From Caenorhabditis elegans (taxonomy: Eukaryota > Nematoda > Chromadorea > Rhabditida > Rhabditidae), in the NCBI RefSeq assembly GCF_000002985.6, contig NC_003283.11, positions 19,779,501-19,843,500 of the forward strand: a DNA stretch of 64,000 nucleotides, written 5' to 3'. Below are positions 43,265 through 54,713 of the stretch, one piece after another; the stretch's first letter is position 1; every line of letters starts with the position of its first letter. The notes under the pieces are model-generated. The model was not told where the DNA came from and made no database searches. It saw only the letters and a program-made list of their open reading frames with translations. The position numbers and the translations under genes are program-made.

Positions 43265-46200
43265 TTATAAAACAAGGAAGTCGAACATAATTACACAGAA
43301 TGAAATAAAAACTCTATTAACTGATGTAGATTTAGTTGTGGTGGGCTCCAAAGAGTACAACGTTGAAGGATAGCTAGTTGAATTCGAGGTCGTAGTAGCT
43401 GTAGTGGTGGTAATATTCACCTGACCCCCCAACCAGACCCCAATATTTTGATCTACAAGATCCCTGGCCACCTTCAACCCGGGAACATCTGAATCCCTAG
43501 CCGGGAACATGTCTGCACAGTGGGAGCTTCCATCGATAAGGTAGGACACTACTGAGCTATCCGGGGAGTTAAAGAGCCCTAGGACATGGTACGGGTCGAT
43601 GTTTCCATTGATGAATACTACATTCGAGCCCTTGAAGTTGTCACGTCCTCCGTACTTGTAGTTGGTGAAATCGATGAGGGAATCGATTTTTGAGCGGTCA
43701 TACGTGTTGCCGAAGAGATCCATGCACATTTGGATGAGGAAACTGAAAATTTGACTATTTTTTATAAAATTGTATTTTTTGTGGAGTTCTGAATGTTTTT
43801 GGTGGCTTTTAAAAAAATTCCAGAGTTTTCCAGATAATTCCCAGAAGTTTCTCAAACTTTAAAAAAAATTTCACTAAAATTTTGAATTTCCCGCCAAAAT
43901 TTTTATTCAAAAATTTGAATTTCCCGCCAAAATTTTTATTCAAAAATTTGAATTTTCCGCCAAATTTTTCCCAAACAAATTTATTTCCGCCAAAACTTTC
44001 ATTTAAAATCTTTGAATTTCCCGCCAAAATTTTTCGTCGAAAACTTGAATTCCCGCCACAATTTTACTTAGAAAATTTGAATTACCCGCCAAAATTTCTC
44101 AGAAAATTTGAATTGTCCTCCATAATTCTACTTAGAAAATTTTAGTTTTATACAAAACATTTTTCGAGCAAATTTGAATTTCCCGCCAAGACTTTTCCCA
44201 GAAAATTTGAGTTTACCGCCAAAATTGTTCCTAAAAATTTTTGCTTTTTCGGCCAAAATTCTACTTTGAAAATTTGAATTTTTTACAAAAAATTTGTAGA
44301 GAAAATTTGAATTTCCCGCCAAAATTTCCTCTGAAAAATTGAATTTTCCGCCAATATTATTTTTTCGAAAATTTGAATTTCCCGCAAAAGTTTTTCTTAG
44401 AAAATTTGAATATCGCGGCAAAATTTTTTCAAAAATTTGAATTTCCCGCCAAGCCGTTTCCCAGAAAATTTGAGTTTACCGCCAAAATTGTTCCTAAAAA
44501 TTTTTGAATATCCGGCCAAAATTTTCTCTGAAAAATTGAATTTTCCGCCAATATTTTTTTTTCGAAATTTTGAATTTCCCGCAAAAGTTTTTCTTAGAAA
44601 ATTTGAATATCGCGGCAAAATTTTTTCAAAAATTTGAATTTCCCGCTAAACATTCGCACAGAAAATTTGAATTTCCCACTAAAAACTTTCATAAAAAATG
44701 TGAACTTTCCCGCCAAAACTTTCATTTAAAGTTTTTGAATTTCCCGCCAAAATTTTTTAACACAAATCGATAAATGCTTCAGCTTACCTAACCGGCACCG
44801 GGGATCCAAACAATCCGCTTCCTGAATCCGCCGACTGAAATCCCCCATACTCCGTACAAGTCTGCCATGTCCAGAGAAGCGTCGGATCGACACCCTCCCC
44901 GTAATCCTTTGAGTTTTTCAAATTGTAGATCATAGCCGTATAATTATTACCCATCCCGGTATAAGTGCCTCCTCCGTTGTTAAATGACGTCATATAGGCA
45001 TTAAAAGCGACTATATTGTCTAGCGGGGTCCCAGCGCCGGTCATAAACCTGCACATCTCAGGAATTCCATATCCATCAGCCCACGGGCCCGAGTTATCCC
45101 CGGAGAATTGAACGGCAAGTTGGAAATTTGAGTATAGATTCGAGAAGAAGAAATGTTGATCGGTTTCTGTGACATTTTCCGAGAATCCTGGCAATAGCTG
45201 GAAGATCTTGGATAGATCTTGCCGACCTTCCGAGGTTAGGAACAAGCCTCTGATCTCATCAAAACCGGATTTTATCCGATCTGCACACGAGTTGTCATAT
45301 TTTCGAATTGAAGTCTCCATAACCATTAGGTACTCGAAAAAGTCGGTTTTCGCCAAAATGGCACCTGATGAGGAGACTGCTCCTGTGACAAGGTCTGGGA
45401 ATATGGCTCTGGTCCATGCTGACAAGGGGAAGGATCTTCCGAAAGTGATCCAAGGGGTTGAGGATTGCGTTTTGTAGTTGATGGCTTTGATGAATTCGGC
45501 AGAGTCGTAGAGGACCTGCAGGGAGCTGAGCAGGTTTAGGTTGGTGTTGTTTCTGAAAAAAAAAACTTGGCAATAAACTGAGTAGGCACAAGGTGTGTCA
45601 GGCTGTCGAATTGCGGTTTGATCTACAGAAAATGCGGGAATTTTTCCCCCAGAAAAGTGTGACGTGAGACGCAGTTATGCGGCATGGTCTTAGCAGTTTC
45701 TGTGTAAAATTCGCGGAGACCACACGTAGGTCACAAAAAAAAATTTTTTTTTTATTTTCATGTAATTTACAGTGCATTTTTTCCACTTCTTAGTCATCAT
45801 TTTTATCAGTTTCTGTGTAAAATTCGCGGAGACCACACGTAGGTCACAAATTAATTTGTGAAAAAGCAACAGAAATACGAAGTATGAGATAAATATTTTG
45901 TGATCTACATGTGATCTACGCGAATTTTACACAGAAACTGATAAAAATGATGACTAAGAAGTGGAAAAAATGCACTGTAAATTACATGAAAAATAAAAAA
46001 AAAGTTTTTTTTTGAAAAATTGAAATTTCCCGCCAGAATTTTTTTTATGGAAATTCCAAATTTTGCGCCACAAAATTTTTCTGAAAAAAATTGATTTTTC
46101 AGCCAAAATATTGTGGTTCAAAATTGGAATTCCCCGTAATTTTTTTTTTTGAAAATTTGAATTTCCGCCAGTTTTTGTGCAACCACGTGGTGCCAGGCTG

Positions 46201-49200
46201 TGTCCCATTGCGGTTTGATCTACAGCAAATGCGGGAATTTTTCTCCCAGAAAAATGTGACGTCAGCACACTCTTAACCATGCGAAATCAGTTGAAATGGT
46301 TGCGTCTCTTCTCCCGCATTTTTCGAAGATCAAAACAAAATGGGACACTTTGACACCACATGTGGAACTGCTAGTTTGGCGCAAAATTTTTCACTGAAAA
46401 CTTTTGGAACGATGTTCCATTAACAAAAAAGTTTACCTCAAAATTTAAATTTTCGAACAAAAAAAATCGGATGAAATTCAAAAATTTTCGAAAAAAAGAC
46501 GTTTTGGAGAGAAATTTCTTGTGATAGAATTTTGGCGGGAATTTCAAATTGTTTCAAAAAATATTTTGGCGCAAATTTAAATTTTTTTCACATCAGGAAA
46601 AACTTTCGGCCTGAAGTTCAAATTTTTATGAACATAAGTTTTGTGAGAAATTCAAATTTTTCGAGAAAAAATTTCAGCGCACGTGGTGCCATTTTGATTT
46701 GATCTTCGAAAAATGCGGGAGAAAAGACGCAGACTTTTCAACTCATTTCGCATGGTTAAGAGTGTTCTGACGTCACATTTTCCTGGGGGAAAAATTCCCG
46801 CATTTTTATAGATCAAACCGCAATTTTCCGAAAATGTTTTCTTTACAGGGAATTCAATTTTTCTGTGAGAAGTTAGGGCGAAAAATTCAGAATATCTAAC
46901 AAAAAAATTTCTGGCAATAAATTTTGGCGGAAAATTCAACATTTTCAGAAATTTTTTTTGGCAAGTAATTCAATTTTTCTGTGAAAATGTTTTGGAGGGA
47001 AATTCAAATTTTTCTCAAAAAACGTTAGTACTCAAAAACTCACCCCACAAGACTATCCCCATAGAACCGATGCTCCAACAGGTACACCGTCGCTCCGTAC
47101 TTCTGCGCCGATATCAACCAGGGAAGCTTCTCGTTCAACACCCAACTCTCACCCTCTGCCTCCTGTCCGCCGATCATCAGGAAATTCGGGCCGCCCGGCC
47201 TGGCCCATTGCGAGTTTTTGTAAAACTTTTGCTGGAAGAAGTCCACGTTGAGATTGTCAAAGTGGTCCTGGCGCTGTCGGAAGGTTCCCTGCTCGAAGCC
47301 TGCTGGGTAGGAGGAGGCTAGAAGTTCCAGGTGTCTTCGATGGAATATTCCTCTGGAGGGGGTCCTAGGCAAGGTTCTAGAAAAAACCTTACTACTCTGA
47401 AGCTCTGAAGCTTCCGAGCCTCCAAGCTGTGGAGGGGTCCAAGGAACTGTAGGATCCCCTAGGATCCTGGTACTTTTGGGCCCGTTCACCCAAATATTAA
47501 TATTCTCAATCATCAAATCATGGGCTTTCTGGATATACTGATTGTCAGAATCTCCCGGGAAGAAGTCACTCAGATAGGAAGCCCCAGGGATCACATAGGC
47601 CACCACCGAGAAGTCCCGGCTCGTCTCCTGTCCCAGCACACTCCAAGGATCGTAGAATCCATTGGTGAAGACTACATTGGTGCCAGTGTACACGGAATCT
47701 GAGCTGACGATTGAGTCACGGATAGAGGTTGCGGTTAGGCTGGCGTCGGGGAAGATGTCCGAGCATTGGTTGATGTAGATGCTCGTGGGGACAACTGCTC
47801 CGAAGAGTCCCTGCTCGTTGTTGTTGGTAGTGGGGAACCAGCCGAGTTCCGTGCAGATTTGGTAGGTCCACATGCGGTTTTCAACTGGAATTTTTGAAGG
47901 TTTCGGGTTGGGAAGCTGATTGTAGCTGAGGAGTTTAAGCCTAAGCCTAAGCCTAAGCCTAAGCCTAAGCCGAAGCCTAAGTCTAAGCCTAAGCCTAAGC
48001 CCAAGCCTAAGCCTAAGCCTAAATCTAAGAATAAGCAACCAATTTTCAACGAATTTTTAAAATCTGGAATCGAGATCGGAAGCTGATTGAAGCTGAGGAA
48101 CCTAAGCCTAAGCCTGATCCTAAGCCTAAGCCTGAGCCTAAGCCCAAACCTAACCTTTCGTCTAAGCCTGAGCCTGAGCCTGAGCCTAAGCTTAAGCCGA
48201 AGCCTAAGCCTAAGCCTAAGACTAAGCCCAGGCATAAGCCTGAGCCTAAGCCTAAGCCTAAGCCTGAGCCTAAGCCGAAGCCTAAGCCGAAGCCTAAGAC
48301 TAAGATCAAGCCTAAGCCTAAGCTGGAGACCTATTTGTAAGCCTAAGCCTAATTGTAAGCAACCGATTTTTAGCAAATTTTTAAATTCTAGCCGATTTTT
48401 GCTAGATTTTCACGTTTAGGCCAATTTTTAGCAAACTTTAATTTTTTTTGCCAATTTTTAAAAGCAATTTTCAACATTTGGGACCAGTTTTTGCAAGTTT
48501 CTGTATCTTTTTTCTGATTAAACTCACCAAACGGGGAGCTGACACTATCATTCTTCAAATCATTGACCACTTTTTGATAGGATGCTATAGTCATTGGTTG
48601 TACGGAGCCCGTTAATGTGGTGCTCAAGTAGACGTAAGCCTGGCGGACTACTTCCATATTGGTCCAGGAGCTGTTGGCAATTATGGTGCACATGTCGGTG
48701 ATGGAGATGTTGAACTGAAAAAAGTTGCCGTTTTTGACCAACTTTATTAACTAATTTAGCTTCTGTTTAGGCTAATGAATAAAAACTTTTTGACTATTTT
48801 GATCAGCTTCCGGTTCATTTTCAAACATGTTAGCCGATTTTTGAGGAGCCTAACCCTAAGCCTAAGCCTAAGCCTAAGATTGAGCCGAAGTCTAGGCCTA
48901 AGCCTAAGCCCAAGCATAGGACTAAAAGCAAGCATAAAACGAAGACTAAGCCTAACCCTGAGCCTAAGCCTGAGTCTAAGCCTAAGCCTAAGCCCAAGTC
49001 TAAGCCTAAAACCAAGCATAAAACTAAGCCTAAGCCTAAGCCTAAACCTAAGCCTAAGATTGAGCCAAAGTCTAGGCCTAAGCCTAAGCCCAAGCATAGG
49101 TCTAAAAGCAAGCATAAAACGAAGACTAAGCCTAACCCTGAGCCTAAGCCTGAGTCTAAGCCTAAGCCTAAGCCCAAGTCTAAGCCTAAAACCAAGCATA

Positions 49201-50590
49201 AAACTAAGCCTAAGCCTAAGCCTAAACCTAAAACCAAGTATAAAACTAAGCCCAAGCTTAAGTTTAAGCCTAAGCCTAAGCCTGAAGCTGGCATATTAAA
49301 AATAAAAACTTACATCATTATTAAACTGCACAATTTCCTGAAACGGACCAATAATCGCCGTGTAGAACATCTGAATGTCATTGTACCCGAGCTGCGTTTG
49401 ATCCAACCGAGGGTTCAACTGGAACAGATCCGATATTTGTGATCTACCGGCAGTGGTTTTCATTGCCTGTCGGATATCTGCGAATCCTTGTTGAACTCGA
49501 CCATAGCAATTGGAACCTCCAATTTGCATAAGGGTATTTCCGACAAAGTCGTTAAACTGCCAGAAATCATAGAGTCGCCGGAGTGGAGCGGAGCTGGAAA
49601 TTGCTCCCGAGACAGCGACTGGATCCGTTTTTCTGGCTTCTGCGGCAAGGATCCCACCGTATCCGGTACCCCATAACACCCATCTGACATCTGGGTTCAT
49701 GTTGAACTGGGTGTTGGCGTATTTGATGAAGGAAAGGATGTCCTGGATGGCCTGACGGGACGTGAGGTAGCGGAGAGCTGAAGCGTCGAAGTTTCTGGAA
49801 GTTTTATGTTGTTTAGGATAGGCTTAGGCTTGGGCTTAGGCTTGGGATTAAGTTTTGGCTTAGGCTTAGCTCTAGGCCTACATAGGCATAAGCCTAGGCT
49901 TTGGCTTAGGCTTAGGCATAGGCCCAGGCTTTGGATTAGGCTTAGGCTTAGGGTTAGGCTTAGGGTTAGGCTTAGGCGTAAGGTTAGGCTTAGGCTTAGA
50001 CCTAGGCTTAGGCTTAAGTTTAGGTTCAGGCTTAGGCTTAGGCTTAGGTTTAGGCTAGGCTTAGGCTAAGGCTTTGGCTTAGGCTTAGGCTTAGGCTTAC
50101 GATTAGGCCTAAACTTAGGCTTAGTCCTAGGTTTAGTCTTAGGCTTGGTCTTTGGCCTAGGCTTAGGCTTCAATTTTGGGTTTTTGATTACGATAAAAAC
50201 ACAGATTCCTTACTGAAAATTGGGTTTCGATGCTCCATAATACCGATGCTTCAGTGCAAACAGCTGAGCTCCGAATCTTTTTGCCGCCTTCACCACTGGG
50301 CTCCTCTCATCCGTCATAACTGCGATCTCCTCATTTCCCTCGGTATTAACGTACAAAAATGCCACTTTTTGGTTGGAAACCGAGAGGCGTTCCGTGTAAA
50401 AATATTGTTGAGTGAAGAAAACCTGGGAGTCATTTGAGAAATGGTCCAGTTTTTGAGACAAGTATCCTGTGGTAACACTGGTCGCAGGGGATGCTGGTTG
50501 TTTCGTGAGATGCTCCTTGAAAGGGAAATGGGTTGGGATAATTGAAAATGCGGACATTGTTAAGTAGGCTAGTAGTAGTGGTTGTAACAT
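43265..50590 (-). CDS. Tandem-domain S28 serine peptidase (prolyl carboxypeptidase-like), 1042 aa
   Basis: Six exons in transcript order: 50214-50590, 49314-49794, 48528-48714, 47044-47884, 44788-45552, 43265-43742. GT/AG throughout, and phases close (3129 nt). Signal peptide [16 protein letters not shown]. Domain 1 (about 40-500): [54 protein letters not shown]. Domain 2 (about 540-1010) begins in the same exon: [49 protein letters not shown]. In S28 enzymes Ser (GGSYGG), Asp (DPW) and His (HC) form the triad. Domain 2 keeps all three. Domain 1 has Gly for Ser and Tyr for His, so it should be inactive. A Thr-rich stretch and hydrophobic end ([14 protein letters not shown]) suggest a GPI or membrane anchor. 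Family members cleave after proline in lysosomes or outside cells. Poly(A) signal AATAAA starts four bases after the stop. Confidence 0.88.
43865..44765. repeat. GAATTTCCCGCCAAAA repeat in the last S28 intron
   Basis: About 25 units; GGCGGGAAATTC in the transcript. A sub-block is duplicated: AGAAAATTTGAGTTTACCGCC recurs at about 44202 and 44463, with matching flanks. Confidence 0.9.
45602..46003. mobile_element. Truncated palindromic element plus a fold-back in an S28 intron
   Basis: 45602-45680 is the left end of the CACGTGGTGTC family (GCGGTTTGATCTACAGAAAA...). At 45745-46003 an inverted repeat has perfect arms (TTACAGTGCATTTTTTCCAC / GTGGAAAAAATGCACTGTAA, TATCAGTTTCTGTGTAAAATT / complement). 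TTCTGTGTAAAATTCGCGGA followed by GACCACACGTAGG also occurs as a direct repeat at about 45700 and 45811. Confidence 0.8.
46190..46364. mobile_element. CACGTGGTGCC palindromic element, most complete copy
   Basis: CACGTGGTGCCAGGCTGTGTC at the left is mirrored by GGGACACTTTGACACCACATG at the right. Inner GTTTGATCTACAGCAAATGCG pairs with CGCATTTTTCGAAGATCAAA. It preserves the empty site ACTCTTAACCATGCG used by the nested insertion at 10857. An inverted second copy lies at 46680-46820. Confidence 0.85.
46680..46820. mobile_element. Second CACGTGGTGCC element, opposite orientation
   Basis: It contains ATCTTCGAAAAATGCGGGAG, CGCATGGTTAAGAGTG and TTCCCGCATTTTTATAGATC. With the copy at 46190-46364 it makes an inverted pair in one intron of the S28 gene. 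46380-47030 between and around them is GGCGGGAATTCAAA-type repeat in mixed orientation. Confidence 0.8.
47930..48350. repeat. Two interstitial telomeric arrays in S28 intron 3
   Basis: CCTAAG arrays at about 47937-48030 (very clean) and 48098-48350 on the plus strand, so TTAGGC in the transcript. Confidence 0.92.
48845..49285. repeat. Interstitial telomeric array in S28 intron 2 with a 180-bp higher-order unit
   Basis: CCTAAG units; a block beginning ATTGAGCC(G/A)AAGTCTAGG is duplicated at 48879 and 49059 (offset 180) with nearly all variants shared. TTAGGC on the transcript strand. Confidence 0.92.
49810..50170. repeat. Interstitial telomeric array in S28 intron 1, opposite orientation
   Basis: TTAGGC on the plus strand, so GCCTAA in the transcript: complementary to the arrays in introns 2 and 3 of the same gene. 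Confidence 0.92.
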
Positions 50591-50599
50591 GTTGAAAAG

Positions 50600-53225
50600 C
50601 TGAAATTTAAAATTTTACTGGAAATTTAATGTAAAAAGACTGGCTTTTTATGAAAATTTTGTAAAAATACAGGGGATTGGCCGAAAAGATGAACTAATTG
50701 ACAGAATTATATGAAAATGGGTCGAAAATCGGCAGAATCAGTAAAAATTCGGCGGATTTATAAAAAACCGACCAAAAATTGATTAAATCAGCCACAATTG
50801 GCATAATTAACTCGAAATAACTCGAATCAGCCAAAAAGTAGCCGAGGTAGTGAAGAATTGAGCAATATTTAGGCAACAGTTAGCCAAATCAGTGGATAAT
50901 GACCGACTTGAGCAGAAAATTGGCTAGAAATCGAGAGAATTAGTCAAAAAAAAAATTCAACACATTGACTGAAAATTAGCCAAAAATACAAAAAATTCGC
51001 AGAAAATTGGACGATTCAGTCAAAAACCACGCCGGGTTGGGCAAAAATTGGCCGAAATTCGCCTAAGATCGACAAAAATTTGCTAAAACTCTGCCGATTT
51101 AGTCAGAAATCAGACGACTTAGTGAAGATTTGTCAAAAACGGTCCGTATTATTGAAAAATTTGCCGAAAATTACCCAAAGAAATCGGGTACTTTCCAAAA
51201 ATTTGCCAAAGTGGCTGAAACATAGCTAAACATGGGTCCAAATTGCAGAAAATCGGCCAAATCAGCCGAAAAGTTGACGATATAACTGAAAATTATCAAA
51301 GAGTCGATCAGAGATCAGCCGAAAATTAGCTAGTCGAGCGAAAAAATTTAAGGAAAATGACCATGCGGTACACTTTTATAATAAAATCTAGGTTCTGATA
51401 ATTTTCTGATCTTTTTTCTGCGGACTAACAGGTTTAACGACACTTATTATCAACTAACTATAACATTATAACTTACGAATTTTGAAACTATTTGATATCA
51501 GCCCATATCAGGGCAATAGAAGAAAATGTTTCGAAATTTGATCGTAAAAGTTTGAGTGAAAAACTATTTGTTTAAATAAATAAAACTATGGCACTTTTTG
51601 AGTCATTGGTTGACATTTCAAGCAGATCAATTTTTATTAGGACGTACATAGTTTGAACTAGAAAAAGGGTACCATGCAAAATAACTAACTGGGAATGTAT
51701 AAAATACTGTAATAGTACTGTAGGGGTACTGTAGGAGTACTGTAAGATTACTGTAGTTTTGGAAAAATCTATATTTTTCTCTATTTTGAAGATATATTAA
51801 TTTGAGGTTGATAGAGGGATATGGTCGGGGTACTGTAGTAGTACTGTAGGGTTACTGTAGAAGTACTGTAAGATTACTGTAGTTTTGGAAAAAAATTTCT
51901 TTTCGTTTTTTGAAGAGCTTTTAGTTTCAGTTTAGTAGGGGGATATGGTCGGAGTACTGTAGTAGTACTGTACAGGTACTGTAGGAGGACTGTAGGATTA
52001 CTGTGTTTTAAGCCTTAAAAATCAGATGCTTCAATTTCATACTAAAACAGTCAAGTTGTTATAAATTTTACCGATAAGAACTTTATGATAAGTGTAACTG
52101 AACGTTTTAGTAGTGAACTGTTGATACACTAACAAATACTGAAACAATGGTAACTTAAATAAGGCAGTACAGTATTGCCCAAACAATACAGGAATATTGT
52201 TAAAACCTAATACCGAAATCTGAAGTCACAACTTAATGACGACAAGAAAGGTTGCTGACAAATGCTTTAACAGTTATACTCTTATCAGTATTCTCTTGCA
52301 CAAGATAATTAAATTCGATTGTAAAATGATGCTAGTTCATTTGATCAACTGATCGGAAATAATGTAACTTTTGCCTGTAAAATTATATGTGAGGATGAAC
52401 ATTTTCATACAGATTCATTTATTGATGTTGTAAACGCGAGAGCAATTCAGGTGAAGAGGGATGTCTGTGGATTGTCTTTCTGAAAATATATCAATGTTAA
52501 GTAACTCTGAAAAAGGCATGAACTGAATAAGTTTTAGACCTTAAAACAAAGGGCATTTGGTTTCAGCCCGTTTTGCCACCCTAATGCAAATGTGTTCTAT
52601 GGTTCAACTTAGTATAAGTTGTAAGATGGCATAACGATACAGTGGCAAACGCTCAAAACCCTATGACTTACTGTGTTTGACTCTCCACCACGGGAAAATT
52701 TTTTGCGAAATATTATTGGTACGTTTGTGGGACAGGAAAGTAAATTTAAGCCGCGCTAGAGAGGTTTTTGTGTCGAATTCCAATTTTCACAGATATATAC
52801 AGGTACAAAAAAAACAAAAATAAAAATTATGGAATTCCGGAAATGTTTTGATAGATTTGGATTCTAGATTTTTTTAAAATATTATTGGTACGTTTGTGGG
52901 ACAGGAAACTAAATTTAAGCCGCGCTAGAGAGGTTTTTGTGTCGAATTCCAATTTTCACAGATATATACAGGTACAAAAAAAACAAAAATAAAAATTATG
53001 GAATTCCGGAAATGTTTTGATAGATTTGGATTCTAGATTTTTTTAAAATATTATTGGTACGTTTGTGGGACAGGAAACTAAATTTAAGCCGCGCTAGAGA
53101 GGTTTTTGTGTCGAATTCCAATTTTCACAGGTATATAATAAATTACAAAATTACAAAATTCACATTTTATTAATTTTTAATTTTTTTAAATCAATAAACA
53201 CTATTTTCTACTACAAAAAGTCTTA
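50600..53225. other. Gene-free spacer with three repeat blocks
   Basis: 50640-51360: degenerate AAAATTGGCCGAAATCAG-like repeats. 51705-52010: TACTGTAGTAG units. 52711-53134: a 169-bp direct repeat. The rest shows no coding or RNA signal. Confidence 0.6.
52711..53134. repeat. 169-bp tandem repeat, about 2.5 copies
   Basis: TATTATTGGTACGTTTGTGG starts at 52711, 52880 and 53049. Copies are nearly identical (GGAAAGTAAA/GGAAACTAAA), so the duplication is recent. The unit includes AAGCCGCGCTAGAGAGG. Confidence 0.95.
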
Positions 53226-54349
53226 TTATACAGCCCTAACTATTGTAGACGGGACTGCTACACTTGAAACTTTTGGCTGATTCCCTTTGAGACCCAATAA
53301 TTGCCGAACTGCTTTCTGATATTGTGAAGACATTGTTAAGCATATTAAGCAGTGGGTAAGGGAAATTGGAATGTACAGGTATTGGAAGATTAGGTTGATG
53401 TTGTGGGGAATTGTTCTGGAAGTTTTGAAAAAAATTTTGAAAAACCATTGTTTTTGGAAATTTTTGATTTTTTTGCAAAATTTTTATTTGCACCCGAAAC
53501 CAAAAACAATTTAAATTTTCGAATTCAGCATGTTTTTCCGGTCAATTTAAGTATAATCATGAGATATTTCCGAAAACTTTGAAATTTTGGCAATGAGAGA
53601 GCGCAGAGAAACGAGGCACTCTCGCTGTCTGCGCTCTTGCCGGTGGTGGCGTAAAACCATTGTAAATCTCTGAATTTTTCTTGAAATTTCATGATTTATA
53701 AATTTTTAGAATTAGAATAAAATTATAGTTCGAATAGGTGTAATTTTATTTGAAAAATATCAAAAAAAAGTTTCGAAAAAAACGGTTTTTTGGAAATTAA
53801 AAAAAAATGTTATTGAAAATTTCCAATTTTTTTCGCAAAATTTTTATTTGCACCCTAAATTAAAAATAACCTAAATTTCCAAATTCAGCATGTTCTCCCG
53901 GTCAATTTAAGTATAATCATGACATATTTCCGATAACTTTGAAATTTCGAGAGAGCGCAGAGAAACGAGACACTCTCGCTGTCTGCGCTCTCTCTTCTCT
54001 TTTCCTTACTACCGTAACTCAGTTATTTTTGCAGTAGGACCTAGAATATCTATATTTTTAGAATTAGAATGAAATTCTGCATCGGATTTATACAATTTTC
54101 AGAAAAAAAGATTTGCAATTTTTTTCGAATTTTTTTCAAAAAAATCCAGACTTATGATTCGGTTTGCGTTGAATTACTAATTTTCCCAATTGCAATCGGC
54201 AATTCAATTATCAAAAACGTTATCATCATACAAAGTATCATTTTGGTAATCTTATTGCTGTTGATGGCCGTCGAAGTTTTCCGCTCCGGCTTGTACAGCT
54301 CGCATATTAGAATTCCAGCGAAAATTGGGAAGAGAATGCATGGAATTAG
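53226..54349 (-). pseudogene. srw chemoreceptor 3' fragment
   Basis: Two exon-like pieces of an SRW-class (FMRFamide-receptor-like) GPCR. 54178-54349 reads LIPCILFPIFAGILICELYK, then NKITKMILCMMITFLIIELP: TM5, loop, TM6 with the family's TK-x2-L-x-MTITF-x3-ELP signature. 53226-53415 reads PISLTHCLICLTMSSQYQKA then a tail ending TIVRAV-stop: TM7 end with the MSSQY motif. Phases do not join directly (phase 1 into phase 2), about 25 residues of TM7 are missing, and exons for TM1-4 are absent. To the right are repeats and a transposon fragment. A dead gene, and the reverse-strand neighbour of the intact srw at 56942. Confidence 0.6.
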
Positions 54350-54690
54350 CTGGAAATGTATGAAATTTGTGTACTTAATGTATTGGTCAAGTTTTAAAAA
54401 GTTTGAGAAATTTTGAAATTTTCGAAAAAAAAATTTTTTTTTGACAATTTTGATTTTTTTTTAAATTTGTATTTGCACCCTAAAACCAAATTAACATAAA
54501 TTTTTGAATTTAGCATGTTTTCCCGGTCATTTTAAGTATAATCATGACATATTTTCGATAACTTTGAAATTTCGAGAGAGCGCAGAGAAACGAGACACTC
54601 TCGCTGTCTGCGAATGTGCCCTCTCCTCGAAGTGTGCAAAAACTACCGTAACCCGTTCATATTCGCGCTAAGACCCATTATATGTATGTT
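53480..54690. repeat. Three dispersed copies of a 200-bp repeat with a GAGAGCGCAGA hairpin
   Basis: Copies at about 53480-53650, 53825-54040 and 54455-54690. Each has TTTTATTTGCACCC, TTTAAGTATAATCATGA(G/C)ATAT and GAGAGCGCAGAGAAACGAG-(A/G)CACTCTCGCTGTCTGCG. GAGAGCGCAGA and TCTGCGCTCTC are complementary in copy 2. They interrupt the srw fragment's introns and abut the transposase fragment. Confidence 0.8.
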
Positions 54691-54713
54691 TTTGAAATCG
54701 AACGTTTTTCAAC

